From contig UQLO01000016.1 of the NCBI GenBank assembly GCA_900541865.1, positions 1 through 55,858 of the forward strand: a DNA stretch of 55,858 nt, written 5' to 3'. The position numbers were made by a program, and so were the translations under genes. Below the pieces are notes generated by a model. That model saw only the letters and a program-made list of their open reading frames with translations, did not search any database and had not been told where the DNA came from. This DNA is from an uncultured Porphyromonadaceae bacterium (GTDB taxonomy: Bacteria; Bacteroidota; Bacteroidia; Bacteroidales; Muribaculaceae). Shown in pieces: positions 44,569-53,579 of this stretch. Position 1 is the first letter of the stretch, and each line of letters starts with the position of its first letter.

Positions 44569-45486
44569 ATGACATACGCCCGAATGAAAAACAACATATA
44601 CATCATATTGCTGGCTCTGGTGGCATTTATGGCGCCTTCGGCAGCCCGCGCAGCCTCCGGCGACCTCTTTCAGTATCCCACGCCGCCCGACACTCTGATG
44701 GCTCTTCAGCCGCGATGCGACTATATCATCAACCGCTTCTGGGACCGATGCAATTTCGACATCGCAATGCGCAATCCCGATAAGTTCAACCGTGCTTTCG
44801 GCGACTTCGTCACCATCTGTCAGCACGCCAGCGCCGACACCGTCCACTCGGCCGTTGACCGCCTTGTGGCGCGCTTTGTCAAAAAAGGCCCCGAAACGCT
44901 CGCATTGGCCACAATGGCCGAAAACTGGCTCTACTCCGACACCTGCTCGATGTTCTCCGAAGAGCTCTATCTGCCCTTCGCCCAAGCTGCTGCCGGCCAT
45001 AAAAAGATTTCGCGCGCCGAAAAAGCCCGCTTCCAGCTCCACAAAAAGCAAATCGAAACCAGCGGAGTCGGAGCTTTCCTCCCCGACCTGGAGTTTACCC
45101 GCCCCGACGGCACCAAGGGCACTCTGGCCGAAGTGAACCGCGGCTCGGTGCTGGTGTTCATCAACGACCCCGACTGCTCCGACTGCAATCTGGCCCGAGT
45201 GCGACTCGGCGCCGACTACAACGCCAACGCCCTGATCGAGCGCGGCGAGCTCTCCATAGTGAGCATCTACCCCGACGACCCCACTCCGGAGTGGCGCGCC
45301 GAAGCGGCACGCTATCCCGAGAATTGGACTGTCGGCGCCATGCCCGATGCCGACACATATTTCGACCTTCGCAACTCTCCAACCTTCCTCTTCCTCAACT
45401 CGCGCCATAAAGTGCTGGTTAAAGACATCGACCTCGACTATCTCCTGGGCGCATTCCGTGTAACCAACACCAGTCAAAACCGATGA
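44569..45486 (+). CDS. Secreted thioredoxin-fold protein (DUF5106-like)
   Basis: 305 residues from the ATG at 44569; a second start at 44584 gives a cleaner signal peptide (MKNNIYIILLALVAFMAPSAARA). Residues ~45-170 are helical, as in DUF5106 (RCDYIINRFWDRCNFD, AENWLYSDTCSMFSEELYLPF). The C-terminal half is a thioredoxin-like fold with CSDC (near 197-200, DPDCSDCNLARV) and a cis-Pro region RNSPTFLFL. It is probably a periplasmic thiol reductase. The stop overlaps the mnmA start by 4 bases. Confidence 0.85.
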   Translation: MTYARMKNNIYIILLALVAFMAPSAARAASGDLFQYPTPPDTLMALQPRCDYIINRFWDRCNFDIAMRNPDKFNRAFGDFVTICQHASADTVHSAVDRLVARFVKKGPETLALATMAENWLYSDTCSMFSEELYLPFAQAAAGHKKISRAEKARFQLHKKQIETSGVGAFLPDLEFTRPDGTKGTLAEVNRGSVLVFINDPDCSDCNLARVRLGADYNANALIERGELSIVSIYPDDPTPEWRAEAARYPENWTVGAMPDADTYFDLRNSPTFLFLNSRHKVLVKDIDLDYLLGAFRVTNTSQNR

Positions 45487-46625
45487 GTCGTCCCGAGACT
45501 GCTGTCCTTGTGAGCGGAGGCGTCGACAGCGCCGTCGTCGTTCACCGCCTCGCCGAGCAGGGGCGCCCCATGCACCTTTTCTACATCAGAATAGGCATGG
45601 ACAACGGCGAAGGAGACTGCTCCGCTGAGGAGGACATCGAGATGTGCTCCCTCATCGCACGCCGCTACGGCTTGCCCTTCGACGTGGTATCCCTACATCA
45701 GGAGTACTGGGACAACGTTATGGAATACGCTCTGCGCACCATCCGCGAGGGCCTCACGCCCAACCCCGACATTATGTGCAACTCCATAATAAAGTTCGGA
45801 TACTTCGAGGAGCGCTGGGGTCACGAATTTTCCTCGACGGCGACCGGCCACTACGCCTCCACCCTGTTCGACGGGCAGGGACGAAAATGGCTCGCTACTG
45901 CCGTCGACCCCGTCAAGGACCAGACCGACTTCCTGGCCCGCATATCCGGCAACCAGCTGGCCCACATAGAGTTTCCGCTTGGCACCCTCCCCAAGTCCGA
46001 AGTGCGGCGCATCGCCGCCGATGCTAAGCTCCCCAACGCATTCCGGCGCGACAGCCAGGGTATCTGCTTTCTGGGCAAGATAAACTACAACGACTTCATC
46101 CGCCGCCATCTCGGCGAAAAGCCCGGCCCTATCGTCGAGCTTGAAACAGGACGTCTGCTCGGTCGCCACAAAGGCTATTGGTTCCACACCATCGGGCAGC
46201 GAAAGGGCCTCGGTCTCAGCGGAGGACCATGGTTCGTGGTGCGCAAAAACGTGGAGGAAAACACTCTCTACGTGTCGCGCGGCTACGACACCGACAAGCA
46301 GTACGGCCGCACCCTGCGGCTGGCCGAAACGCTCTTCATCACCGCCGACCCCTGGGGCGAAGCGGCGCTCGCACCAGAAGGCGTTGAGATTCGCTTCAAA
46401 AACCGCCACACACCGGAGTTCCTCCCCGGCCGCATCCGCAACCTCGGAGCACCCGGCGAATATATAGTGGAGGCGCAGGTCGACGTGCAGGGCATAGCCC
46501 CCGGGCAGTTCTGCGCCCTCTACGACCCCGCCGCCCGGGTGTGCTTCGGCTCCGGCATCATAACCGGCGCCGCCGCCCCCGACGAACAAACACCCGAAAA
46601 AACAACCCTATGGACAGCACAGTAA
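45483..46625 (+). CDS. mnmA: tRNA 2-thiouridylase MnmA
   Basis: 380 residues. PP-loop SGGVDSAV (11-18). The catalytic cysteines are Cys99 (NPDIMCNSIIKF) and Cys195 (DSQGICFLGK). C-terminal WFHTIGQRKGLGLSGGPWFVV. It thiolates U34 in tRNAs for Lys, Glu and Gln. The sequence is somewhat diverged from the classic form, and Bacteroidetes often hold more than one copy. Its ATG overlaps the previous stop. The downstream DUF151 gene starts 16 bases before its end. Confidence 0.92.
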   Translation: MSRPETAVLVSGGVDSAVVVHRLAEQGRPMHLFYIRIGMDNGEGDCSAEEDIEMCSLIARRYGLPFDVVSLHQEYWDNVMEYALRTIREGLTPNPDIMCNSIIKFGYFEERWGHEFSSTATGHYASTLFDGQGRKWLATAVDPVKDQTDFLARISGNQLAHIEFPLGTLPKSEVRRIAADAKLPNAFRRDSQGICFLGKINYNDFIRRHLGEKPGPIVELETGRLLGRHKGYWFHTIGQRKGLGLSGGPWFVVRKNVEENTLYVSRGYDTDKQYGRTLRLAETLFITADPWGEAALAPEGVEIRFKNRHTPEFLPGRIRNLGAPGEYIVEAQVDVQGIAPGQFCALYDPAARVCFGSGIITGAAAPDEQTPEKTTLWTAQ

Positions 46626-47254
46626 GCCTCTACGTAATGGGGCTCTCCGTGAGCCAGCTCAAAAGCGGCGCCTACGCCCTCATCCTTGCCGAGGAGAACG
46701 GCCCGCGCCGTATTCCTCTGGTAATAGGCGAGGCCGAGGCAAAATCCATCGCCTTGGTGATGGAGGGCATACGCACCCCACGACCTGTCACACACGACCT
46801 GTTCGTGACCTTTGCCCACGCTTTCGGAATAAGGATGAAGAAGGTCTTCATCTATAAATTCGAAGACGGCATCTTCTATTCCCAGATTACCTTCTCCGAC
46901 GACGCCGACCGCGAAGTCGTCATCGACGCCCGCACATCCGACGCCGTGGCCATCGCCATCCGCACCGAGACCCCGATTATGACCCTGGAGTCTATAGTGC
47001 AACGTGCAGGTTTCATCATCAGCGACGAGGTGATGAAGTCCGACTCTCAGGACAACGAAGCGGCCGAAGCCAACCAGTCAGAAGGCTCTGACACCGCACC
47101 ACAGCCATCCTCGGGCTACCACGCCACGCCCAAACTGGAAAACTACACCATCGAGGAGCTTGAGCGTACTCTGGCCGACCTTATCGACCGCGAGGAGTAC
47201 GAAGAAGCAGATCGTGTGGCCAAAATACTCGAACAAAAACGAAATAAATCATAA
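46610..47254 (+). CDS. DUF151 bifunctional nuclease with UVR motif
   Basis: 214 residues from the ATG at 46610, overlapping mnmA by 16 bases. The DUF151 core (LILAEENGPRRIPLVIGEAEAKSIAL; HDLFVTFAHAFGIRMKKVFI; DARTSDAVAIAIRTETPI) spans ~15-130. A linker rich in Ser, Glu and Ala follows. The C-terminal ~35 residues (YTIEELERTLADLIDREEYEEADRVAKIL) form a UvrB/UvrC-type motif. Relatives have DNase and RNase activity. The role in Bacteroidetes is unclear. Confidence 0.9.
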   Translation: MDSTVSLYVMGLSVSQLKSGAYALILAEENGPRRIPLVIGEAEAKSIALVMEGIRTPRPVTHDLFVTFAHAFGIRMKKVFIYKFEDGIFYSQITFSDDADREVVIDARTSDAVAIAIRTETPIMTLESIVQRAGFIISDEVMKSDSQDNEAAEANQSEGSDTAPQPSSGYHATPKLENYTIEELERTLADLIDREEYEEADRVAKILEQKRNKS

Positions 47255-47274
47255 CCGTAAGATCCAATACCATC

Positions 47275-48636
47275 ATGACTAATTCGGGCACAAAAATCAG
47301 ACTGTCCACAATGAACTTCCTGGAGTTCGCCGTTTGGGGCTCCTATCTTATCTCAATGGGCATGTACCTGGCTTCCAATGGCCTGGGCGCCGACGTTTTC
47401 TGGTTTTACACCGTTCAGGGCCTTGTCTCCATCATCATGCCGGCCTTGATAGGCATCGTCGCCGACCGCTGGATTCCCGCTCAGAAGACTCTAAGTATCT
47501 GCCACATAATAGCCGGTGTATTCATGATAGCCACCGGCCTGGTTGCCGCGCGCGACATCGCCGCCACCGGCACCATTAACTTCGCTCCGACCTTTGCGCT
47601 CTACACCGTTTCCGTGGCTTTCTTCATGCCTACCATCGGCCTTGTCAACTCGGTGGCCTTCAACGTGCTGGAACAGCGCAGAATGAGCACCGTCACGGAC
47701 TTCCCGCCAATACGCGTCTTCGGTACGGTGGGCTTCATCTTCGCCGAGCTGCTGGTCAACTTCGTCCCCGTAGGCGACACCACAATCCAGCACTCGGCAT
47801 GGCAGTTCTACACATCGGGCGCCTTCAGCCTTATCTTGGCGGCATATGCCCTGACTATGCCCAACTGCCCCTGTCGAAAAGGCGAAAACAAGAGTCTTGC
47901 CGATGCCCTGGGCATCAAGGCTTTCCGCCTCTTCAAACGCAAGGAGATGGCTATCTTCTTCGTGTTCAGTATGCTGCTTGGCGTTTCCCTGCAGATTACC
48001 AACAGCTATGGCTCCGACTTCATCAACTTCTTCTCCGGCCTGCCTGAGTACAGCAATGGCTTCATGGACGGCTGGTGGGCCAACAACCCGACCTTCCTCA
48101 TCTCCATCAGCCAGTGCGCCGAGGCTCTCTGCATACTTGCCATTCCCTTCTTCCTCAAGCGCTTCGGCATCAAAGGCGTTATGCTGATGGCCATGTTTGC
48201 CTGGACGCTGCGCTTCGGTTTCTTCGGTATCGGCAATACCAACTTCCCCGGTGTGGTTTTCCTCATCCTGTCGTGCATCGTCTACGGTGTGGCTTTCGAC
48301 TTCTTCAACGTTTCCGGCGGCATCTACGTCGACTCTCAGACCGAGCCCTCACAGCGCTCGTCGGCCCAGGGCCTGTTCATGCTTATGACCAACGGCATCG
48401 GTGCCTCCGTAGGCACCATCATAGCCGGCTCCTGCGTGGTCAACAAACTCGTCAAGGCTCCCGGCCTCTCGCTCGAGGAACAGCTCACCGGCTGGCATAA
48501 CTCCTGGCTCATCTTCGCCGCCTACGCTACAGTAGTGGCAATTCTGTTCATCTTCATCTTCCGCAACCCCTCCAAGGGTGCTGATCCCGCCAAGGAAGTG
48601 CGTCAGGCCGAGGAGATGCCCGTCGAGGATATTTAA
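47275..48636 (+). CDS. MFS nucleoside transporter, NupG-like
   Basis: 453 residues with twelve predicted helices. The N-terminal LSTMNFLEFAVWGSYLISMGMYL, and QGLVSIIMPALIGIVADRWIPAQKTL with RVFGTVGFIFAELLV, fit the nucleoside:H+ symporter family. It imports nucleosides across the inner membrane. It follows the DUF151 gene by 20 bases and precedes rsmE by 5, so it lies in a long plus-strand run. Confidence 0.88.
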   Translation: MTNSGTKIRLSTMNFLEFAVWGSYLISMGMYLASNGLGADVFWFYTVQGLVSIIMPALIGIVADRWIPAQKTLSICHIIAGVFMIATGLVAARDIAATGTINFAPTFALYTVSVAFFMPTIGLVNSVAFNVLEQRRMSTVTDFPPIRVFGTVGFIFAELLVNFVPVGDTTIQHSAWQFYTSGAFSLILAAYALTMPNCPCRKGENKSLADALGIKAFRLFKRKEMAIFFVFSMLLGVSLQITNSYGSDFINFFSGLPEYSNGFMDGWWANNPTFLISISQCAEALCILAIPFFLKRFGIKGVMLMAMFAWTLRFGFFGIGNTNFPGVVFLILSCIVYGVAFDFFNVSGGIYVDSQTEPSQRSSAQGLFMLMTNGIGASVGTIIAGSCVVNKLVKAPGLSLEEQLTGWHNSWLIFAAYATVVAILFIFIFRNPSKGADPAKEVRQAEEMPVEDI

Positions 48637-48641
48637 TATAT

Positions 48642-49361
48642 ATGATTCGCTTCTACGCACCCGATATCGCCGAGCAACCCGTTCTCCCGGAAGTGGAGAG
48701 TGGACACGCCGTGCGCGTGCTGCGGCATCGCGAGGGCGACATCCTCGAGGTAGTCGACGGCGCCGGCGCCCTCTACCGCTGCCGGCTGGTGGCCGCCCAC
48801 CCCAAGCATGCCGCTCTGGAGGTCGAGGAGCGTATCGAATGTCCCAAGGTCTGGAAGCCGACGATCACTCTGGCCGTGGCGCCGACCAAGAACATGGACC
48901 GAATGGAGTGGCTCGTCGAGAAGCTCGTCGAAATCGGAATCGACCGCATCGTGCCCCTGCGGTGCGAGCGCTCCGAACGCCGCGAGCTCAAAAGCGAGCG
49001 CCTGCGCAAAATCGCAGTGTCGGCCATGAAGCAGAGCCTAAAGGCCATCCTTCCCGCCGTCGACGAGACCACACCGCTGACCGCTTTCCTGCGCGAGGCA
49101 GCCTCGATGACCGACACCCAACGCTTCGTGGCGTGGTGCGACGACACCTCCGAGCGTTCCCTACTGGCCAAAACATACACTGCCGGCAGCGACGTCGTCG
49201 TCCTCATCGGCCCCGAAGGCGATTTCTCGCCCGCAGAGGTGGCCATGGCCGTCGAAGCCGGATTTGTGCCCGTCACCATGGGCGACAACAGGCTCCGCAC
49301 CGAGACTGCCGCACTGGTGGCCGTCGATACCATTCACGTTATAAATCAGCTCAAATTCTGA
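48642..49361 (+). CDS. rsmE: 16S rRNA (uracil1498-N3)-methyltransferase
   Basis: 239 residues. An N-terminal PUA-like part (GHAVRVLRHREGDILEVVDG) precedes a SPOUT knot with LIGPEGDFSPAEVAMAVEAG (188-207) and the C-terminal MGDNRLRTETAALVAV. It methylates U1498 of 16S rRNA. It starts 5 bases after the transporter. Confidence 0.95.
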   Translation: MIRFYAPDIAEQPVLPEVESGHAVRVLRHREGDILEVVDGAGALYRCRLVAAHPKHAALEVEERIECPKVWKPTITLAVAPTKNMDRMEWLVEKLVEIGIDRIVPLRCERSERRELKSERLRKIAVSAMKQSLKAILPAVDETTPLTAFLREAASMTDTQRFVAWCDDTSERSLLAKTYTAGSDVVVLIGPEGDFSPAEVAMAVEAGFVPVTMGDNRLRTETAALVAVDTIHVINQLKF

Positions 49362-49372
49362 CCTACAAGAAA

Positions 49373-50185
49373 ATGGATGCCCTCCGATACCTTACCTCCC
49401 GCCCCGGCTTCTTCCTCCTGGCAGGCCCCTGCGTGATTGAGGACCGCGAAACAGTTTTCACCACCGGCGCACGCATAAAGGAAGCCTGCGACCGCCTCGA
49501 CATTCCATTTGCCCTCAAAGGAAGCTACCGCAAGGCCAACCGCAGCCGTCTGGACTCTTTCAGCGGCATAGGCGACCTCGAGGCGCTCAAAATACTTGCC
49601 GACGCCGGCCGCGAGCTCGGTGTGCCCACCGTGACCGATATCCACGAGCCGCAGGAGGCCGCCATGGCTGCCGAGTTTGCCGACATACTCCAGATTCCGG
49701 CCTTCCTCTGCCGCCAGACCGACCTGCTGGCTGCCGCCGCACGAACCGGAAAGACGGTCAACATCAAGAAAGGCCAGTTCCTGGCGCCCCAGTCGATGCA
49801 TTTCGCCGTCGAGAAGGTGCGAGGTTGCGGCAACGACAGCGTGTGCGTCACCGAGCGCGGTGTGTCGTTCGGCTACGGCGACCTCATCGTCGACTATCGC
49901 GGCATCCCCGAGATGCAGCAGAGCTGCCGATGCCCCGTAATTGTAGACTGCACACACTCCCTGCAGCAGCCCAACACGGCCTGCGGAGTAACCGGCGGCC
50001 GACCTGACCTCATCGAGACCATAGCGCGCGCCGCCGTGGCTACCGGCGCCGACGGCCTCTTCATGGAGACCCATCCCGACCCCGCACGCGCCAAGAGCGA
50101 CGGCGCCAACATGCTGCGCCTCGACTTGCTCGAGCCGCTGCTGGAGCGTCTGAAGGCTATACGTACCACTATCGACTCTTTCTGA
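49373..50185 (+). CDS. kdsA: 3-deoxy-8-phosphooctulonate synthase
   Basis: 270 residues from the ATG at 49373, 11 bases after rsmE. FFLLAGPCVIEDRETVF, GSYRKANRSRLDSFSG, VPTVTDIHEPQEA, DILQIPAFLCRQTDLL and KKGQFLAPQSM are all family signatures. It condenses phosphoenolpyruvate with arabinose 5-phosphate to make KDO 8-phosphate for lipopolysaccharide inner core. A KDO-8-P synthase, not a DAHP synthase, is indicated by KANRS and FLCRQTDLL. Confidence 0.95.
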   Translation: MDALRYLTSRPGFFLLAGPCVIEDRETVFTTGARIKEACDRLDIPFALKGSYRKANRSRLDSFSGIGDLEALKILADAGRELGVPTVTDIHEPQEAAMAAEFADILQIPAFLCRQTDLLAAAARTGKTVNIKKGQFLAPQSMHFAVEKVRGCGNDSVCVTERGVSFGYGDLIVDYRGIPEMQQSCRCPVIVDCTHSLQQPNTACGVTGGRPDLIETIARAAVATGADGLFMETHPDPARAKSDGANMLRLDLLEPLLERLKAIRTTIDSF

Positions 50186-50200
50186 GCCATTTCCCCGACT

Positions 50201-51808
50201 ATGAAACTAACGTCACATATTGCAATCTTTGCCGCAGCCTGCCTGATGGCTTGCTCTGCCGCCGCTCAGTCCGGCATCCGCAACCCCATGACCCAGGCCG
50301 TGCTCCAGGTCTATGAGGAGGAACTCCGCGAAAATCCCGCCAACTACTCCGTTCTGCTAAACCGCGCCGAGGAGTATTTCCGCCACGACGAATTTGCCCG
50401 CGCCCTGGACGACATCAACCGCGCCCTCGAAGTAATTCCGGCCGGCGAAACCGAAACCCTGCTCCACGCACGCATGCTCCGAGCAGGTATCTACAATCAG
50501 ACTCATCGCGCCGCACAGGCTCTCGAAGACCTCAATGCCGCTCAGCAGCTGGCGCCCAACTCATACCCCGTGATGATTCAGAAGGCCAACACGGAGCTCG
50601 CCCTCGAGCAGTACGCCCAGGCCAAGGCCGACTATCAGCGCGCTAACCGAATCAACCCCCGTGGTTCGCAGGTCTACATAGGTCTGGCCAAGGTGGCCGT
50701 CAAGGAAAACAATATGGGTGTGGCCAACGAGATGCTCGAGTCGGCCGTAAACCTCGACCCCAACAACCTTCAGACATACCTCAGCCGCGCCGAAGTGCGC
50801 AAGGCGATGAACAACCACAACGGCGCTGTCGAAGACCTCATCGTGGCAATGAGCATAGACTCCGAGAATCCCCGCGCCATGACGGCCCTGGTCGAGTACG
50901 GCGCAACAAACTATCCCGCCGTGATGGCAGGCCTGAGCAACGCCGTCTCCACAGCGCCCCAGGTAGGTATGTACCGCTATCTGCGCGCCGGTATCGCCCA
51001 GGGTCACTACCACTATCTGGCCGCCCTGCAGGACTATGAGACCCTGGTCGCCAACCGCATCTACAACTACTACGGCATCTACGCCTCCATGGCCGAATGT
51101 CAGTTCGCCCTGGGCCGCTACGACGCCGCCCTCAACAATATCGACTATGCACTCGGCATGGCCCGCAATCCCTCGGCGACATACTTCGCCCTGCGCTCGC
51201 GTATTCTGCGCGCTTTGGGGCGAAATGAAGAGGCCGTTGCCGCTGCCGCCGACGCCACCGCCGCCGACCGCAACAGCTGCGACGCCCTGATGGAGCTCGC
51301 AATGGCCTACGTCGCCACCGGGCGCTACGACGACGCCGTGGCTCTCCTTGGCGAGGCTGCCATGAACGATGCCGACGACCCACGCTTCCCCATGCTCCGC
51401 GGCTGGGTGCTCCGGAAGTATCTCAACGACGAGCAGGGCGCCCTGGGACAGTTCCGCAAAGTTGCCGATATGGACCAGTTCTACCTCGACAATCCCCGCT
51501 CGCTCAAGGGTTTCGCGCTCTTTCTGCTCGGACAGCGCGACGAAGCAATGCGTTGGATGGACAACATCCTGCAGCATGCCGCCGACACCGATGGCCTCAT
51601 CCACTACTACGGCGCCTGCTTCTACTCCCTGGCCGGCGAGAACGAAAAGGGCCTCGAGTGCACCACAAAGGCCCTCGATTTGGGATATGCGAACTACTTC
51701 GACTGGACCGAACGCCACGAAGGATATGTCAACGTGGCTTCTCTTCGCGACGACCTCCGCTTCCTCCAGATTCTGAACCGGCACAACGCTATATTCGGTA
51801 TTGAGTAG
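50201..51808 (+). CDS. Periplasmic TPR-repeat protein
   Basis: 535 residues. A signal peptide (1-22) is followed by about 12 TPR-like repeats (RALDDINRALEVIPAGE, AKADYQRANRINPRGSQVYIGLA, ALNNIDYALGMARNPSATYFALRSRILRALGRNEEA). It has no catalytic domain. It follows kdsA by 15 bases and ends the plus-strand run with a terminator at 51941. Probably a protein-binding scaffold; the partner is unknown. Confidence 0.85.
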   Translation: MKLTSHIAIFAAACLMACSAAAQSGIRNPMTQAVLQVYEEELRENPANYSVLLNRAEEYFRHDEFARALDDINRALEVIPAGETETLLHARMLRAGIYNQTHRAAQALEDLNAAQQLAPNSYPVMIQKANTELALEQYAQAKADYQRANRINPRGSQVYIGLAKVAVKENNMGVANEMLESAVNLDPNNLQTYLSRAEVRKAMNNHNGAVEDLIVAMSIDSENPRAMTALVEYGATNYPAVMAGLSNAVSTAPQVGMYRYLRAGIAQGHYHYLAALQDYETLVANRIYNYYGIYASMAECQFALGRYDAALNNIDYALGMARNPSATYFALRSRILRALGRNEEAVAAAADATAADRNSCDALMELAMAYVATGRYDDAVALLGEAAMNDADDPRFPMLRGWVLRKYLNDEQGALGQFRKVADMDQFYLDNPRSLKGFALFLLGQRDEAMRWMDNILQHAADTDGLIHYYGACFYSLAGENEKGLECTTKALDLGYANYFDWTERHEGYVNVASLRDDLRFLQILNRHNAIFGIE

Positions 51809-52036
51809 GTTCGTTAATATGAGTTAAAGCATGTAACCTTTTGACTTTTCACGTGTCTAATACATATATAAGGTAAAGATTCATTTCTTTAAGGTTTACA
51901 TCTTTTTTTCATAATTGATTGACACTACTGAAACAGCAAACACCGCCGGAGCATCTGTGAAGTTGCGCCGGCGGTGATGATTTTTCTGCACTCGTTTGTT
52001 ATAATGGTATAACAGACCCCTAAAACACCGCGAACA
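51809..52036. other. Intergenic region before DUF4924, 228 bases
   Basis: Apart from the terminator at 51941-51983 there is no ORF and no TAnnTTTG box. The sequence before the DUF4924 start (CGCGAACAATG) lacks a Shine-Dalgarno site. Confidence 0.5.
51941..51983 (+). terminator. Terminator of the TPR gene and upstream run
   Basis: CACCGCCGG (51941-51949) and CCGGCGGTG (51968-51976) form a perfect 9-bp stem with an 18-base loop, followed by ATGATTTTT. It is about 130 bases past the TPR stop. Confidence 0.7.
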
Positions 52037-52600
52037 ATGATAATAGCTTCTCAAAAACGCAAGGAAAACATAGCCGAGTACCTCATTTATATGTGGCAGA
52101 TAGAGGACCTCATCCGCATGCACAAACTCGACATCGAAAGCATCCGCCGACATATCATAGAGAAGTTCCCGGCCGAAAAGTCGCTCCTGAAGCAGATGGA
52201 GCAGTGGTACGAGAGTCTCATCGACATGATGCGCCGCGAGGACGTTGTCGAAAAGGGACATCTCCAGATGAACAAAAACATCATCGGCGACCTGGCCGAC
52301 CTAAACCGCCGCGTGCTCGCCGACCCTCGCTTCGACCATTACCGAAACGAGTACTACCGGACCTTGCCATACATCGTGGAACTTCGCTCCAAGAGCGCCG
52401 GCGAGCCCGCCGGCGAAATAGAAACCTGCTTCAACGCTCTCTACGGTATTCTGCTGCTGCGCCTGCAGCACAAGGAAATTTCGGAGGACACCACTAAGGC
52501 CGTCGACCAAATCTCGAAGTTTATCGCACTGCTGGCCAAGTATTTCTACCTCGACGAACACGACAAACTCTTCACGGACGACAAAACCGACCCAAAGTAA
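52037..52600 (+). CDS. DUF4924 protein
   Basis: 187 residues, all-helical and soluble, with KRKENIAEYLIYMWQIEDLIRM and NRRVLADPRFDHYRNEYYRTLP, as in Bacteroidetes DUF4924. Function unknown. It stands alone; the convergent M23 gene lies beyond a REPIN-like block. Confidence 0.85.
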   Translation: MIIASQKRKENIAEYLIYMWQIEDLIRMHKLDIESIRRHIIEKFPAEKSLLKQMEQWYESLIDMMRREDVVEKGHLQMNKNIIGDLADLNRRVLADPRFDHYRNEYYRTLPYIVELRSKSAGEPAGEIETCFNALYGILLLRLQHKEISEDTTKAVDQISKFIALLAKYFYLDEHDKLFTDDKTDPK

Positions 52601-52644
52601 TGAAAGAGGGCCTTATGAATGCTGATGAAGAGGCCCTGAGATGA

Positions 52645-52722
52645 TATGGAGCGACGGCTTCAGCCGTCGCCCACCCCGCAAAGTCGGGATTCCCGTTGAA
52701 AACGAGGACCCCGCCGGGGTCC
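52645..52722. repeat. REPIN-like element with three hairpins
   Basis: TATGGAG (52645-52651) leads into GCGACGGC-TTCA-GCCGTCGC (51-58 paired with 63-70). Then comes CGGGA-T-TCCCG (52685-52695), then GGACCCC-GCC-GGGGTCC (52706-52722). The order of an outer TTCA-loop hairpin, a small middle hairpin and an end hairpin matches the units at 55621-55852, though the middle and end stems differ in sequence. It lies between the convergent DUF4924 and M23 genes and may also end transcription. Confidence 0.65.
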
Positions 52723-52753
52723 TTGCCTGACTGTGCGTGGCGGACGGGCCCAC

Positions 52754-53563
52754 TCAGAAGGCCATATACTCGCGGGGGTCGAGGGAGGTGCCGTTGTGCC
52801 ACAGCTCGAAGAGCATGGCGCTGCGGGGGCTCGTGTGGGCTATGCGCTGGCCCGGCTCGACGCGCTGGCCGCGCTCGACGAACACATCGCCAACGCCGGA
52901 ATAGACGCTCACGAAGTCGTTGGGGTGCTGCACCACTATGGTGCTTGTGCCCTCAGGGCTGAAGTAAACGCCCGTAACGGTGCCTCGGTAGATAGTGCTC
53001 ACCGGAGCCGCACGGTGAGCGTTGATGCTCAGTCCGCCCCCGGCAACGGCCGTGGTCTGCGCCGACTGCGCCACCGGCGGGCTGAACACCATGCCCTCGG
53101 CGGCTATGGGAGCAAGGACGGACAGATTGAAGCGGTTCTGCTCGTCGTAGGCGCGCACGAAGGCGCGCTCGGCCTCTCCTGCCGCCGGCAGCGTGTCGGG
53201 ACCCGTGGTAGGAGCGATGGCGTGTGGTGGGGCCTGCGTGACGCTGTCGGGCTCGTCGCCCCGAAGTATGGCCGACACATTGTCGAGATACTGCTGGCGG
53301 ACGCGGATTGCACGCTCCAGCGAGTCCACTCGCAAAGCCGAGGCCTGGTATTTAACGCGCATGTCGGCCGGAAGGCTTCCCGGGATGATGTGTCGCACCG
53401 GAGTGTAGGCCATAACGACGAAAATAAGTGCAGCCAGAGCCGCCACGCACCCTATGCTCACCGCCCACACCTTGGCGCGACCCATCCGAACACTCCAAAC
53501 GCGGTTAAAAGTGTTCTCGTTGATGAAGTCAAGACGGTATCGTTGAGGATTGCGGGTGCTCAA
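52754..53563 (-). CDS. M23-family (LytM) protein, probably inactive
   Basis: 269 residues starting with TTG at 53563. No ATG lies upstream in frame, and the next one (M27) would cut into the conserved RYRLDFINENTF region. A membrane helix lies near 33-55 (AVSIGCVAALAALIFVVMAY), followed by a coiled coil. The C-terminal LytM/Peptidase_M23 fold includes YRGTVTGVYFSPEGTSTIVVQH and GQRVEPGQRIAHTS. The Zn-binding residues are missing: the final HxH position reads MLFELWHNG and the first His/Asp pair is absent. It likely binds or activates other enzymes rather than cutting peptidoglycan. It ends 16 bases before the plsC stop, same strand. Confidence 0.82.
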   Translation of the reverse strand: MSTRNPQRYRLDFINENTFNRVWSVRMGRAKVWAVSIGCVAALAALIFVVMAYTPVRHIIPGSLPADMRVKYQASALRVDSLERAIRVRQQYLDNVSAILRGDEPDSVTQAPPHAIAPTTGPDTLPAAGEAERAFVRAYDEQNRFNLSVLAPIAAEGMVFSPPVAQSAQTTAVAGGGLSINAHRAAPVSTIYRGTVTGVYFSPEGTSTIVVQHPNDFVSVYSGVGDVFVERGQRVEPGQRIAHTSPRSAMLFELWHNGTSLDPREYMAF

Positions 53564-53579
53564 GGGTGTAGGTGTTAGG

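Noticed and set aside
49373..50185. DAHP synthase instead of KdsA
   Set aside because: The KANRS, FLCRQTDLL and KKGQFLAPQSM signatures are those of KDO-8-phosphate synthase, and the length of 270 residues fits.
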